A stretch of 64,000 bases of DNA from an uncultured Candidatus Melainabacteria bacterium (GTDB lineage: Bacteria; Cyanobacteriota; Vampirovibrionia; Gastranaerophilales; Gastranaerophilaceae), in NCBI GenBank assembly GCA_934754515.1, contig CAKVIG010000010.1, positions 18,044-82,043 of the forward strand, given 5' to 3'. Made by a program: the position numbers and the translations under genes. Shown here one piece after another: positions 24,229 through 34,220 of the stretch. Within the stretch, counting starts at the first letter, position 1. Each line of letters opens with the position of its first letter. The notes beneath the pieces were generated by a model, which was not told the origin of the DNA, searched no databases, and was given only the letters and a program-made list of their open reading frames with translations.

Positions 24229-24263
24229 AAAAATCAGGTTTTAAAAAACAAAACCTGATTTTT
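24229..24263. terminator. Bidirectional terminator
   Basis: AAAAATCAGGTTTT (24229-24242) and AAAACCTGATTTTT (24250-24263) form a 14-bp stem with A/T tracts on both sides, between the convergent cyclase and pilO genes. Confidence 0.85.
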
Positions 24264-24280
24264 AAGTCTAATTTTATTCC

Positions 24281-24931
24281 TTATTGAGGCAATTGAGTAT
24301 TCGCTCCATTTAAAGGAAGTGCGACTGCTTCATTATCAACATTTGTTGTTTCATCAGGCTCAGTGTGAGCATACAATCTCAAGCTCAAATTAGTTATCAA
24401 AATCTTTTTATCTTTTTGATAAGGTTTTACTTCAATTTCATTGATTTTGATGTAGTAAGGATATTGATATAAATCTTGGATTAATTTACCTAAATTAACA
24501 TAATTTGAAACCAATTCCATATTTACATCGCAAACAAAATAAATATCTTTACCAAATTTAACGAAAGCATCGGTTTCAGGATTATAAGTATAATCAATTG
24601 CTTTGATTTTTACTGAATTTGAATGAACCATTTCAATTACATCATTATATAGAGTAAAGAATAATGTTTCATTACCCAAATCAGATTCAATTGGTGAATA
24701 AATTTTCTTTTGTGAAGATATAATTGAATTCTTAATTTTTTTGATTTTTTGTTTAACAATGTTCAGCTTGTTTTCAAGTTCACTTACTTGTCCTTGCTTT
24801 TGCTCAATGCTGGCTTTCAAATTATTTAGCTCGGTAACTTTTGGAGAGATTAATTGCACAAAACCAAAAATTAGTAAAATGATTGCTATGCAAAAAACTA
24901 TTACACCATAATATCTTTTGTACTTATCCAT
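24281..24931 (-). CDS. pilO: Type IV pilus assembly protein PilO
   Basis: A 216-residue inner-membrane protein: a short cytoplasmic N-terminus, one membrane helix (about 9-28), a coiled coil (about 35-75, LNNLKASIEQKQGQVSELE) and a ferredoxin-like periplasmic domain. This is the PilO/GspM-like plan. It follows the PilM-PilN fusion by 14 bases on the same strand, so the pilus alignment subcomplex is encoded as one operon. The C-terminal tail is Asn/Ala-rich and low in complexity. Confidence 0.85.
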   Translation of the reverse strand: MDKYKRYYGVIVFCIAIILLIFGFVQLISPKVTELNNLKASIEQKQGQVSELENKLNIVKQKIKKIKNSIISSQKKIYSPIESDLGNETLFFTLYNDVIEMVHSNSVKIKAIDYTYNPETDAFVKFGKDIYFVCDVNMELVSNYVNLGKLIQDLYQYPYYIKINEIEVKPYQKDKKILITNLSLRLYAHTEPDETTNVDNEAVALPLNGANTQLPQ

Positions 24932-24945
24932 ATATTTACTACCTT

Positions 24946-26598
24946 TTAATTATTTTCTTTTATTGTTTCTAAACCTTCAGGCAAATCATTGCCGCTTGAA
25001 TCTTTCTTCAAGTCTTCTTTCTTAACTTCAGGTTCATCTGAAATTCTAAACTCATAGAAATCTGCATTCATTGAAGTTAAGATTGAATCTGTTTCAAAAT
25101 CCGGATTTGAATCATCAAGTATTTGTGGTTGAGAGCTTGATGCTAAACCTAGTTTTTGTAATTTGATTTCTGATTCCGGATTATAATCTTTTATACTTCT
25201 AAAGAATGCATAAACACTTTCCAAGTTATCAGCTTGTCCTTCGATTGTTGTTTTATCTCCGAATTTAACGTGAGTTAACCACAATTTCTTAGGGATTTCT
25301 GTTCCAATAATTGTATAGTAAGAATAAATATTTTTATTATGTTCCAAACCAACTCTGATTTCATCGCCTTCATCAAACAAATCAGAAGAAACGTTCTCAT
25401 TATCTTTTAAGAACTTACTTATTTGTTGTATTTTGGTATCTAAGTCTGCTACTGTATCTTGTTCTGTTTTTATATTATTACTTAATATAAAAAATGCGAT
25501 AAGTACAGGTATCGTAATAAGAATTGCGAGAACTATAAATATTTTAATCAGGTTTTCTATTGAGAGTACAATTCGGTGTCCGGCTATAGTAATTTCCGGA
25601 GGTTGTTCTTCTAAATAGATATCACCTAATGACTTGTTGAACAAATTTAAGTGAGCGGATGAATATGGCAAGAAATCCTGATAAATTGCTGCACCAATGA
25701 TGTCTAACGAAATAATCGGTGCCAATGACTCATCAACTTCAGGAGAAATGTCCATAAATGCCTCATTCGAGAAGGAATTTGCTTCCTGGTGAATGATTGG
25801 AGCAGGATAGCTGAGTTTGCTTGCCAATACCTCAGCACTGATTATATTTGTTTTAGAAACTACACATAAATATTGAGACGGTAAATTCTTTAATAGAGGA
25901 GATACCGCAGAAATAACAGTTGAATAGTTTTCTGCATCACCCAAAACCTCACCAATACTAATTCTTTCTTCAAAAGCGTCTACATAATTTCTGCCATTCA
26001 TTGGTAGGATACGACAGCAGTTATTTTCTACTAATAAGAGAACCCAAGATGTATCGCCTTCAATGTTAACTCTTTCTTTTAACATTAAAGCGTTCAACGT
26101 TGAATTTACAGAGGTATCAATAGCAAGCGTTTTATACCCTAAATCTTTAATTGCCATTACAACTTCAACGATAGTTGCTCTTTGTGCAGCTGTATAAGCA
26201 ACTTTGTTGAATTGAATAGTAGAGTTTGGCAGAACAGTTGCTGATGAACAAGGGTCTGTGTTTTGAAAAAAAGGATGTTCACTTAACTCTTCTTCAATTG
26301 CATTACTAACCTGTGCTTCATCTAGTGCAGCAGGATAATCATTAACCTTGAATACTACAGTAGGGAGATTTAATACAATAGAAGCCCCTTTTGGAATCGC
26401 AAGTTCGTCCATAATATCTTTAAGAGTTTCTTTAAAAATATCTAAATCAGCAATATCCCTACGATTTATATCATATTCTAACGGTCTGTTTGCATATTTG
26501 AGGACAGTTCTTGTCGCAAAATCTATTTGAGCTACTTCCAAGCCAATTTCCGGAGTAACGGAAACACCAATTACAACACTCTTCTTAAATAATTCCAT
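24946..26598 (-). CDS. PilM-PilN fusion, type IV pilus alignment complex
   Basis: A 550-residue protein combining two pilus proteins that are usually separate. Residues 1 to about 300 are PilM-like, actin-fold (VVIGVSVTPEIGLEVAQID, DYPAALDEAQVSNAIEEEL, TLAIDTSVNSTLNAL). A single membrane helix at about 350-372 (IFIVLAILITIPVLIAFFI) leads into a PilN-like coiled coil and periplasmic domain (WLTHVKFGDKTTIEGQADNLESVYAFFRSI). In normal systems PilM binds the cytoplasmic tail of PilN, so a fusion makes that contact permanent. The gene is divergent from nadA. Confidence 0.85.
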   Translation of the reverse strand: MELFKKSVVIGVSVTPEIGLEVAQIDFATRTVLKYANRPLEYDINRRDIADLDIFKETLKDIMDELAIPKGASIVLNLPTVVFKVNDYPAALDEAQVSNAIEEELSEHPFFQNTDPCSSATVLPNSTIQFNKVAYTAAQRATIVEVVMAIKDLGYKTLAIDTSVNSTLNALMLKERVNIEGDTSWVLLLVENNCCRILPMNGRNYVDAFEERISIGEVLGDAENYSTVISAVSPLLKNLPSQYLCVVSKTNIISAEVLASKLSYPAPIIHQEANSFSNEAFMDISPEVDESLAPIISLDIIGAAIYQDFLPYSSAHLNLFNKSLGDIYLEEQPPEITIAGHRIVLSIENLIKIFIVLAILITIPVLIAFFILSNNIKTEQDTVADLDTKIQQISKFLKDNENVSSDLFDEGDEIRVGLEHNKNIYSYYTIIGTEIPKKLWLTHVKFGDKTTIEGQADNLESVYAFFRSIKDYNPESEIKLQKLGLASSSQPQILDDSNPDFETDSILTSMNADFYEFRISDEPEVKKEDLKKDSSGNDLPEGLETIKENN

Positions 26599-26623
26599 AC
26601 CTATTTCATCCTATTTTTTTTTA

Positions 26624-26653
26624 TTGTACAATAAAACTTAAATTTTGTATACT
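26624..26653 (+). promoter_or_regulatory. Predicted nadA promoter
   Basis: -35 TTGTAC (26624-26629), an 18-base spacer and -10 TATACT (26648-26653). The predicted transcript start is about five bases before the nadA ATG, so the mRNA would be nearly leaderless. Confidence 0.6.
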
Positions 26654-26664
26654 CGGGTAAATAG

Positions 26665-27573
26665 ATGAAAAACATAATAGATAAAATCAAAAAATTAAAA
26701 GAAGAGAAAAATGCAATAGTATTGGCACATAGTTATCAAAATATTGAAATTGATGAGGTTGCTGATTTTGTTGGAGATTCTCTATACTTAAGCCAAATGG
26801 CAAAAAAGACGAATGCTGACATAATTGTTTTTGCAGGCGTATATTTTATGGCACAAACAGCAAAAATTATATCGCCTGACAAAAAAGTTTTGTTACCAAA
26901 TGTTAAGGCAGGATGTTTAATGGCTGATATGATTAACCACGAACAAATGATTGAATTCAAGCAAAAACATCCAAATTTGCCTGTTGTTTGTTATATTAAT
27001 TCAACGGCAGAAGTTAAAGCAGAGTGCGATATTTGCTGCACAAGTTCTAACGCGTTAGAAATCGTAAAAAGCCTTAATGTGCCGCAAGTTCTTTTTGTTC
27101 CTGACGCTAATCTTGGCAAATGGGTCGAAGGTCAGCTCGAAGGCGTAGAGGTGATTGTATATGACGGCAATTGCCCTGTTCATAATAATATTACTGTTGA
27201 GGATATTGAGCTTGCAAGAAAGAATTATCCGAACGCAAAAATTCTTATTCATCCAGAATGCAAACCAAAAGTAAGCCATTTGGGTGATTATGTCGGCAGT
27301 ACAAGTGGTATAATTAATTATGTTAAGAATAGTGAGCACAATCAATTTGTTATTGTGACCGAAAAAGGCGTTGTAGACAGGCTCAGACGTGATTATCCCG
27401 AAAAAGAATTTGTTCTTATCAGAGATAATATGTTGTGTGAAAGTATGAAACTTACGACTTTAGAAGAGATTCTTCATTCTTTAGAGAATGAAACAAATGA
27501 AATTACTTTAGACGAAGAAGTTCGTAAAGCAAGTGCAGGCTGTATAGAAAGAATGTTGAAGGTGTCAAAATAA
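26665..27573 (+). CDS. nadA: Quinolinate synthase A
   Basis: A 302-residue [4Fe-4S] enzyme of NAD synthesis that condenses iminoaspartate with dihydroxyacetone phosphate to quinolinate. The N-terminus has IVLAHSYQNIEIDEVADFVGDSL. Probable cluster ligands are Cys84 (VKAGCLMADM), Cys170 (DGNCPVHN) and Cys258 (RDNMLCESMK); the spacing matches the three triplicated domains of NadA. nadB and nadC are not in the window. The stop codon overlaps the rlmB start by one base. Confidence 0.96.
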   Translation: MKNIIDKIKKLKEEKNAIVLAHSYQNIEIDEVADFVGDSLYLSQMAKKTNADIIVFAGVYFMAQTAKIISPDKKVLLPNVKAGCLMADMINHEQMIEFKQKHPNLPVVCYINSTAEVKAECDICCTSSNALEIVKSLNVPQVLFVPDANLGKWVEGQLEGVEVIVYDGNCPVHNNITVEDIELARKNYPNAKILIHPECKPKVSHLGDYVGSTSGIINYVKNSEHNQFVIVTEKGVVDRLRRDYPEKEFVLIRDNMLCESMKLTTLEEILHSLENETNEITLDEEVRKASAGCIERMLKVSK

Positions 27574-28325
27574 TGGAAAGCACTGTTATTTATGGAAAAA
27601 ATGCTGTTATTGAAGCTTTGGAAGCAGGAGAAAGAGAATTCAACAAGATTCTTATTTCAAATAGTGCAAGAAGCGATGTTAAGATTGAACGCATAAAAGA
27701 ACTGGCGCAAAAAAACGGTATTATTTTCCAATTCGTTGCACCTCAAAAGCTTAATCAACTTGAACCTGAAGGTCGTCATCAAGGGGTAATCGCACAGATT
27801 TCGCCTGTAAAATATACTGATTTGGACGACTTTATTGAGAAAACAGGTGGAAATGTTGTAATATTAGATGGCGTAGAAGATTCTCATAATGTTGGCGCAA
27901 TAATTCGTTCATGTGTTTGTGCAGGCGTTAAGGGAATTATCTTACCGTCGCGACGAGGTGTTTTGATTAATTCAACTGTTGAAAAAACGAGTGCCGGAGC
28001 GGTTAACCATATCTCAATAATAAAAGTCAACAGTCTGGTTGGTGCAGTTCAAAAACTAAAAGAAAACAACTATTGGGTAATTGCATCTGACCATCATGCA
28101 AAAGATAATTATTTTGATGTGGATTATAAAGACATGAATTTTGCGCTTATAATGGGCGCGGAACATGCAGGAATATCGCGTTCACTTTTGAAACTTTCAG
28201 ATTTCAAAATCAAGATTCCAATGTTGACTGATTTTAACTCTCTGAATGTTTCAAATGCGGCAGCGATAATATTGTTTGAAGCAGTCAAACAACAAGTGAA
28301 AACTAAACAAAGTGCAACGCATTAA
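27573..28325 (+). CDS. rlmB: 23S rRNA 2'-O-ribose methyltransferase, TrmH/RlmB family
   Basis: A 250-residue SPOUT methyltransferase. The N-terminal substrate-binding domain (about 1-75) starts VIYGKNAVIEALEAGER and is followed by the knotted SpoU domain: ILDGVEDSHNVGAIIRSC (motif 1), IMGAEHAGISRSLL (motif 2) and IPMLTDFNSLNVSNAAAI (motif 3). Best match is RlmB, which methylates G2251 of 23S rRNA; related TrmH-family activities cannot be excluded. It is co-transcribed with nadA through a TAATG overlap. Confidence 0.9.
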   Translation: MESTVIYGKNAVIEALEAGEREFNKILISNSARSDVKIERIKELAQKNGIIFQFVAPQKLNQLEPEGRHQGVIAQISPVKYTDLDDFIEKTGGNVVILDGVEDSHNVGAIIRSCVCAGVKGIILPSRRGVLINSTVEKTSAGAVNHISIIKVNSLVGAVQKLKENNYWVIASDHHAKDNYFDVDYKDMNFALIMGAEHAGISRSLLKLSDFKIKIPMLTDFNSLNVSNAAAIILFEAVKQQVKTKQSATH

Positions 28326-28466
28326 GCGTGCGCATCCTCCTCACTGTAAGCGTACTCGTTTAGCGTGAACCGGTCAAGAGAGAGGGGAGAAAATCAAGTT
28401 GAGCCTTGCAAAGCTTAGATTTTCGGGTGAGGGGTCTTCCCCAAAACAACAAAAAAGGACAACAAG

Positions 28467-29465
28467 ATGAGCAAAAAGAGCGAAAAACTAAATATTATGG
28501 TAGACGACATTTCAGACGAAGGCGTAGATTTCAATAGTATCGAACCTGCGGATGATGATGAAGAATCAATTGCAATTGAAGAACCGAAAACTCAAGAAAG
28601 TTTGAATACAGTTAATTCAGACGATTCTGTCAGAATTTATCTTCAACAAATCGGCAAAATTCCTTTGCTTTCTGCTCAGGAAGAACTTGAGGTCGCAAAG
28701 AAAATCTATGAAACACAGAGCGAAATCGCAAGAAAAGTTCTTATTAACGCAAACTTAAGACTTGTTGTAAGTATTGCTAAAAAATACATCGGACGCGGTC
28801 TTTCGTTTTTGGATTTAATTCAAGAAGGTAATATGGGTTTAATTAAAGCTACCGAAAAATTTGATTATACAAAAGGCTACAAGTTCTCAACTTATGCAAC
28901 TTGGTGGATTCAACAGTCAATCACAAGAGCGATTGCTGATAAAGCTCGTATTATAAGACTTCCAATTCACTTAATTGAATCTATTAATAAGATTAAAAAA
29001 GCTACAATGGATTTGACGACAGAACTCGGCAGAATTCCTAACAAGCAAGAAATTGCTGATAAAATGGGTATTACGGTTGCTAAATTGACCTCTATTATTA
29101 AATCAACTCAATCTACAATCAGTATTGATACTCCGACAGGTCAAAAAGAGGATTCTAATAAAATCATTGATTATATTGTAGATGAATCAACTATTACACC
29201 TGATTCTCTTGTATCACAAGAAAGTATGCTTGACGATATCAAGAATATGCTTGAACAATTGAGCCAAAAAGAACGTGATGTTTTAATTTTGAGATTTGGT
29301 TTGAATAATGACGGAAATAAAAAGACATTGGATGAAATCGGTTCAATTTACGGTGTTTCAAGAGAAAGAATTCGCCAAATCGAAAACCGTGCAATTTCTA
29401 AATTGAAAAAGTTGTGTAAAAATAAAAACTTAACTTCAGGGTTAAGAAATTATATTGGTGAATAG
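28467..29465 (+). CDS. rpoD: RpoD/SigA-type RNA polymerase sigma factor
   Basis: A 332-residue sigma-70. After a short acidic N-terminus come region 1.2 (DSVRIYLQQIGKIPLL), region 2 (NLRLVVSIAKKYIGRGLSFLDLIQEGN, with KGYKFSTYATWWIQQSI), region 3 (ELGRIPNKQEIADKMGI) and region 4 (LSQKERDVLILRFGL, DEIGSIYGVSRERIRQIE). The complete 2.4/4.2 motifs fit a primary sigma, although cyanobacterial-type group 2 sigmas look very similar. AAGGA precedes the ATG. The consensus -35/-10 boxes elsewhere in the window agree with such a sigma being the main one. Confidence 0.92.
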   Translation: MSKKSEKLNIMVDDISDEGVDFNSIEPADDDEESIAIEEPKTQESLNTVNSDDSVRIYLQQIGKIPLLSAQEELEVAKKIYETQSEIARKVLINANLRLVVSIAKKYIGRGLSFLDLIQEGNMGLIKATEKFDYTKGYKFSTYATWWIQQSITRAIADKARIIRLPIHLIESINKIKKATMDLTTELGRIPNKQEIADKMGITVAKLTSIIKSTQSTISIDTPTGQKEDSNKIIDYIVDESTITPDSLVSQESMLDDIKNMLEQLSQKERDVLILRFGLNNDGNKKTLDEIGSIYGVSRERIRQIENRAISKLKKLCKNKNLTSGLRNYIGE

Positions 29466-29490
29466 ATTACGACTATAGAATGGTCGAATG

Positions 29491-29520
29491 GGAAATTGAA
29501 AGTGGAAAATGGAAAATTAT
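29491..29520 (+). repeat. GGAAAATGG-type repeat
   Basis: GGAAATTGAAAGTGGAAAAT followed by GGAAAATTAT. Similar strings occur at 44460-44493 on this strand and at 48936-48968 and 57396-57427 on the other, always between genes. Confidence 0.65.
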
Positions 29521-29559
29521 TTTAAATAATTTTTGAACCAAATACGTTAAATATAGAAA

Positions 29560-29582
29560 GTAGGTTGGGCTGAAAGCCCAAC
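29560..29582 (+). repeat. REP-like hairpin, TTGGGCT family
   Basis: A GTAG head and TTGGGCT/AGCCCAA arms with a GAA loop, just upstream of the TPR gene. Confidence 0.75.
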
Positions 29583-29606
29583 AACAACTACAATAAAAGG
29601 TACACC

Positions 29607-31364
29607 ATGCTAGAAGAAATAAATGATTTAATCTCTAAAAAAGAATTTGATAAAGCAAAAGAACTGCTAGAACCTGCTTTAAAAGAAGAACCTGAAAATA
29701 TTGAACTTCTTAAACTTTCAGGACTTGTAGCTTCAAATGAAGATAATTGGACGAAAGCGAGAAGCTGTTTTGAAACAGTTGTTAAATTTAAACCGGAAGA
29801 CGCAACTTCTTGGTTTTATTTGGCAAGTGCTTACGACAGATTAGGCGATTTTGTTTCAGCAAAAAATGCTTATATTAAGGTCATAGAGTTACGTTCAGAA
29901 TATTCAGAAGCATATAAGAGCTTGTGCGTTGTATTAATGAAAATGAATGAAGCAGAAGAAGCTATCAAATATGCAATTATGGCAAACGCAGTTGAACCTG
30001 ATGATTATATTTTTGATTTTGTAATCGGCACTGCGTATATGAAAATTAAAGAGTTTAAAAAAAGCATTGAACCGTTTAAACGCGCCTTAGGAAAAGAACC
30101 TGATAATATCGGAATCTATAACAGTCTTGGTACGGGTTATATGGCAACGGGTTCAATTAATGAAGCAATAAAATGCTATAAAAAAGCACTGGAGCTTAAT
30201 ACAGAAAGCCCGATGGCTTATTACAATTTGGGTTCTGCATATCAAATTCAGCAAAATCATGAAGAAGCTTGCATTTATTTGGAAAAAGCATGTGAACTAG
30301 ATGACGAAGATGAAGGTTTTAAAGTTGCGCTCGCAATGTCAAAAACGAAGCTGGAACGATATCAAGAAGCTGCAAATATTTATAAGAATTTGTTGCTTCA
30401 ACATCCAGAAAAAGAAAATTATAAATACAACTTAGCAACCTGTTTGGAAATGATGGGAGATTTGCAAGGTGCAATTAAAATGCTTGAAGGAATTGTTTAT
30501 GTGAACCAAAAATTTATCCTTCCCGTACAGAAGCTTGCGAGTCTTTATATAAGAACAAATCAACTAAATAAAGCTAAAGAACTTTACGACAACATTTTAT
30601 TAAAAGGTCAGGTTTCAGCTGAAACATTCCATCAGTATGCAATTCTTTCATCAAGTTTATGTGATACGGAAACGGCTGAAAAGATGCTTAAAAAAGTTAT
30701 CAAAATGAATCCTGATATAGCGAAAGCGCACAAGGATTTGGGAATTATTTATTTGAATAAGCGTTTATTCGATTATGCGGAAGACGAATTCAAAATTGCA
30801 ATGCAATTGCAACCGAATGATTTTGAAATTATTTTTGAGTATGCAAACTTCTTGTATTCAATTTCTAAAAACACTGAGGCTGAAAGATTCTACCAAGAAG
30901 CTTTGGATATTGAGCCGAATAATATTTTGGCGCTTACTTTCATGGCGTTAAATAAATTAATCTTGAACCAGCTTGACGAAGCAAAAGATTATATAATGAA
31001 GGCACTTAAGGTTAATCCGCATCATGAATATATTCAATTTTGCGCAGGTAGAATTTATTACGCAAGAAAAGAATATGAAGATGCTAAGCATTATTTGATT
31101 CACGCAGTTGAACAGAATCCGGATATAGAAACACAAAATACACTTGCGTTGACTTATTATGAGCTTGGTGAATATGATTTTGCAATTAATATTTTCAATA
31201 ATTTGTTAGCTAAAAAGCCTGATAATATTTCGGTATTGATGAGTCTTGCGAAATGTTATGAAGGCAAAAAAGATAACGATAAAGCTTTAGAATATTTGGA
31301 CAAAGTTGTAACAATTTTTCCGGAAGATGAAGAAGCGCATGAGATGATTAGAAAGTTGTCATAA
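29607..31364 (+). CDS. Cytoplasmic tetratricopeptide-repeat protein
   Basis: A 585-residue protein composed almost wholly of about 15-16 TPR units, with no signal peptide. Typical units read WFYLASAYDRLGDFVSAKNAY, AYYNLGSAYQIQQNHEEA and AHKDLGIIYLNKRLFDYAE. It would form a superhelical scaffold for protein binding. Lies between rpoD and secA, each with its own intergenic region, so it is probably monocistronic. AAAGG precedes the ATG. The partner is unknown. Confidence 0.88.
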   Translation: MLEEINDLISKKEFDKAKELLEPALKEEPENIELLKLSGLVASNEDNWTKARSCFETVVKFKPEDATSWFYLASAYDRLGDFVSAKNAYIKVIELRSEYSEAYKSLCVVLMKMNEAEEAIKYAIMANAVEPDDYIFDFVIGTAYMKIKEFKKSIEPFKRALGKEPDNIGIYNSLGTGYMATGSINEAIKCYKKALELNTESPMAYYNLGSAYQIQQNHEEACIYLEKACELDDEDEGFKVALAMSKTKLERYQEAANIYKNLLLQHPEKENYKYNLATCLEMMGDLQGAIKMLEGIVYVNQKFILPVQKLASLYIRTNQLNKAKELYDNILLKGQVSAETFHQYAILSSSLCDTETAEKMLKKVIKMNPDIAKAHKDLGIIYLNKRLFDYAEDEFKIAMQLQPNDFEIIFEYANFLYSISKNTEAERFYQEALDIEPNNILALTFMALNKLILNQLDEAKDYIMKALKVNPHHEYIQFCAGRIYYARKEYEDAKHYLIHAVEQNPDIETQNTLALTYYELGEYDFAINIFNNLLAKKPDNISVLMSLAKCYEGKKDNDKALEYLDKVVTIFPEDEEAHEMIRKLS

Positions 31365-31460
31365 ACTTCTTCACAGGGCTTATTTATTACATTCGACATC
31401 TGTCTTATTTTTCATTTTTCCTTGTTCATGTTATTATTGTTGTAATTGGAGAGGATTATT

Positions 31461-34103
31461 ATGATAAATTTTTTATTAAAACTATTAGGTGACCCGAACG
31501 AAAAAAAAGTTAAAAAAATATTAGGAATTATAGACCATATAAACGCTTTAGAACCTGAATTTGAAAAACTTTCAGATGAAGAACTCAGAGGAAAAACTGC
31601 TGAATTTAAGAAGATTTTGGATGCACGTCCGACTTCTGATAATGAAAAAGCAGATAAGATTTTAGAAAAAGAAGCGTTGGATAAAATTTTACCTGAAGCT
31701 TTTGCGGTTGTAAGAGAAGCGGGTAAACGTGTTTTAAATATGCGTCACTTTGATGTTCAGTTGATTGGTGCGTATTTCTTGCATAACGGACATATTGCTG
31801 AAATGAGAACAGGTGAAGGTAAAACGCTTGTTGCTACTCTTGCGGCTTATTTGAACGCACTTACAGGAAAAGGCGTTCATGTTGTAACTGTAAACGATTA
31901 CCTTGCAAAACGTGATAGCGAGTGGATGGGTAAGATTTACAAGTTTTTAGGTTTGTCTGTTGGTGTAATTCTTTCTAATCAGCACGATGCAGACGAATTT
32001 AATCGCAAGCGTGCTGCTTACAATTGCGATATTACTTATGGTACAAATAACGAATTCGGCTTTGATTATTTGCGTGACAATATGGCAGCTTCTAAAGATA
32101 TGCTTGTTCAAAGACCTTTTAACTACGCGATTATCGATGAAGTTGACAGTATTTTGATTGACGAAGCAAGAACTCCTCTTATAATAAGCGGACGTGTTGA
32201 AAAATCTGCCGATACATATACTTTAATGGCAAAAGTTGCTCCACAATTAGAAAAAAATACAGATTATGAAGTTGACGAAAAGAATAAAAACGTTATTCTA
32301 ACTGAAGATGGTATTGATAAAGCGCAAGAAATTATCGGTTGCAAAGATTTGTTTGATATAAATAATCAATATGCACACGATTTATTAAACGCATTAAAAG
32401 CAAAAGAATTGTTCACTCGTGATACAGATTACGTTGTAAAAGACGGAGAAATAATGATTGTTGATGAGTTTACGGGACGTTTGATGCCCGGCAGACGCTG
32501 GTCAGACGGATTACACCAAGCAATTGAGGCTAAAGAAGGTGTAGAAATTCAAGATGAAACTCAAACTTTAGCAAGTATCACGTTCCAAAATTTGTTTAGA
32601 TTATATCCTAAATTATCAGGTATGACAGGTACAGCTATGACCGAAGAAGCCGAATTTGGTAAAATTTATAATTTGGAAGTAACTGTTATTCCTACAAACA
32701 AACCTGATATTAGAATTAATTATCCTGATGTTATTTATAAAACCGAAAAAGCAAAATACGATGCTGTGGTTGAAGATATTATCGAACAAAACAAGCTTGG
32801 ACGCCCTGTTTTGGTAGGTACTGTAAGTATTGAAAAATCCGAATATATTTCAGCTCTTTTAAACAAAAAAGGTATTAAGCATAATGTCTTGAATGCCAAA
32901 CAGCACGAGCGCGAAGCTTATATTATCGCTCAAGCGGGTCGTGTAGGTGCAGTTACAATCGCAACAAACATGGCAGGTCGCGGTACTGATATTCTGTTAG
33001 GTGGTAACGCCGAATTTTTAGCAAAAGAAGAATTAGAAAAACGAGGAATTTCGCCTGAAGATGAAAGCTATGAGGCATTGAAAGACGAAGCGCTCGCTAA
33101 CGCTCGCGCCATTACTGAAAAAGAACACGCAAAGGTAGTTGAGTTGGGCGGACTTCACGTAATCGGTACAGAACGACATGAATCACGAAGAATTGATAAC
33201 CAGTTAAGAGGTCGTGCTGCTCGTCAGGGCGATCCGGGTTCTACAAGATTTTTCTTATCTTTAGAAGATAATTTGATGAGAATATTCGGCGGCGATAAGA
33301 TTACAGGCTTGATGAATATGCTTAATGTAGAAGAAAATATGGCGATTGAATCTTCTTTGATTACTCGTCAAATTCAGTCTGCACAAAAGAAAGTTGAAAC
33401 TTACCACTTTGATATTCGTAAAAACGTGCTTCAATATGACGATGTTATGAATATTCAGAGAGAAAAATTCTATGCTCAAAGACGTAAGGTTCTTGAGGGT
33501 AAAGATTTGAGAAGCGATATCGAATTTATGATTGATAAGGAAGTTGACAGACTTCTAAAAAGCTACATCGCTCCTGAAATGAACCCTGAAGAATACATTC
33601 AAGAAGATTTGGAAACCTTGATTAAAGAATTGCACGCCGTTATTCCGCAATTGGCTTATATTACGGTCGATGATATTAAAGGTCAGAGATTTAACAGAAT
33701 TTATGACTCTATTAAAGAAGCTGCTCAAAAGGCTTATAAAGAGCATGAAGAAGAAATTATCGGTTTCTATAATTCAATTTCTGAACAGTATGACCCTTCT
33801 TTTGAAAAGCAAGAGGTGTTCGCTGCGGATAATATCATGCGTTCTTTAGAAAGAGATATTCTTTTGAGAGTTGTTGATAATCAATGGATTGACCACTTGC
33901 ACAACATTGATATGCTAAAGGATGGTATCGGTTTGCGTGCTTACGGTCAAAAAGATCCGTTGATTGAATACAAAAAAGAAGCTTACGACTTATTCAATAA
34001 AATGATGTTTGAAATCCAAAGCAACACTGTCAGATACTTATTCCGCGCTAAGTTCGGAATACAATTTGTATCGGATGACGGGGTTGAAGTTATAGAAGGC
34101 TAA
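31461..34103 (+). CDS. secA: Preprotein translocase ATPase SecA
   Basis: SecA is the motor of Sec protein export. The 880 residues hold nucleotide-binding domain 1 with Walker A MRTGEGKTLVATL and DEVDSILIDEARTPLIISG, the preprotein cross-linking domain, nucleotide-binding domain 2 with VTIATNMAGRGTDI and QLRGRAARQGDPGSTRFFLSL, and the helical scaffold. The protein ends at SDDGVEVIEG, without the zinc-binding CxCx8CH tail that many SecA proteins carry for SecB and lipid contact. ATG 31461 is set by GGAGAGG just upstream; a TTG five codons earlier is less likely. Confidence 0.98.
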   Translation: MINFLLKLLGDPNEKKVKKILGIIDHINALEPEFEKLSDEELRGKTAEFKKILDARPTSDNEKADKILEKEALDKILPEAFAVVREAGKRVLNMRHFDVQLIGAYFLHNGHIAEMRTGEGKTLVATLAAYLNALTGKGVHVVTVNDYLAKRDSEWMGKIYKFLGLSVGVILSNQHDADEFNRKRAAYNCDITYGTNNEFGFDYLRDNMAASKDMLVQRPFNYAIIDEVDSILIDEARTPLIISGRVEKSADTYTLMAKVAPQLEKNTDYEVDEKNKNVILTEDGIDKAQEIIGCKDLFDINNQYAHDLLNALKAKELFTRDTDYVVKDGEIMIVDEFTGRLMPGRRWSDGLHQAIEAKEGVEIQDETQTLASITFQNLFRLYPKLSGMTGTAMTEEAEFGKIYNLEVTVIPTNKPDIRINYPDVIYKTEKAKYDAVVEDIIEQNKLGRPVLVGTVSIEKSEYISALLNKKGIKHNVLNAKQHEREAYIIAQAGRVGAVTIATNMAGRGTDILLGGNAEFLAKEELEKRGISPEDESYEALKDEALANARAITEKEHAKVVELGGLHVIGTERHESRRIDNQLRGRAARQGDPGSTRFFLSLEDNLMRIFGGDKITGLMNMLNVEENMAIESSLITRQIQSAQKKVETYHFDIRKNVLQYDDVMNIQREKFYAQRRKVLEGKDLRSDIEFMIDKEVDRLLKSYIAPEMNPEEYIQEDLETLIKELHAVIPQLAYITVDDIKGQRFNRIYDSIKEAAQKAYKEHEEEIIGFYNSISEQYDPSFEKQEVFAADNIMRSLERDILLRVVDNQWIDHLHNIDMLKDGIGLRAYGQKDPLIEYKKEAYDLFNKMMFEIQSNTVRYLFRAKFGIQFVSDDGVEVIEG

Positions 34104-34105
34104 TA

Positions 34106-34131
34106 AAAAGGAGCGTTTAACGCTCCTTTTT
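34106..34131 (+). terminator. secA terminator
   Basis: AAAAGGAGCG-TTTAA-CGCTCCTTTT, three bases after the secA stop, ending in a T tract. Confidence 0.88.
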
Positions 34132-34220
34132 ATTGTGCTTCAAACTCTTGTTTTAGTTGAAAAAATAATTGTTAATAGTACAATTTAAATAAGGGTGTTA
34201 AGTTATAGAAAGGATTTTGA

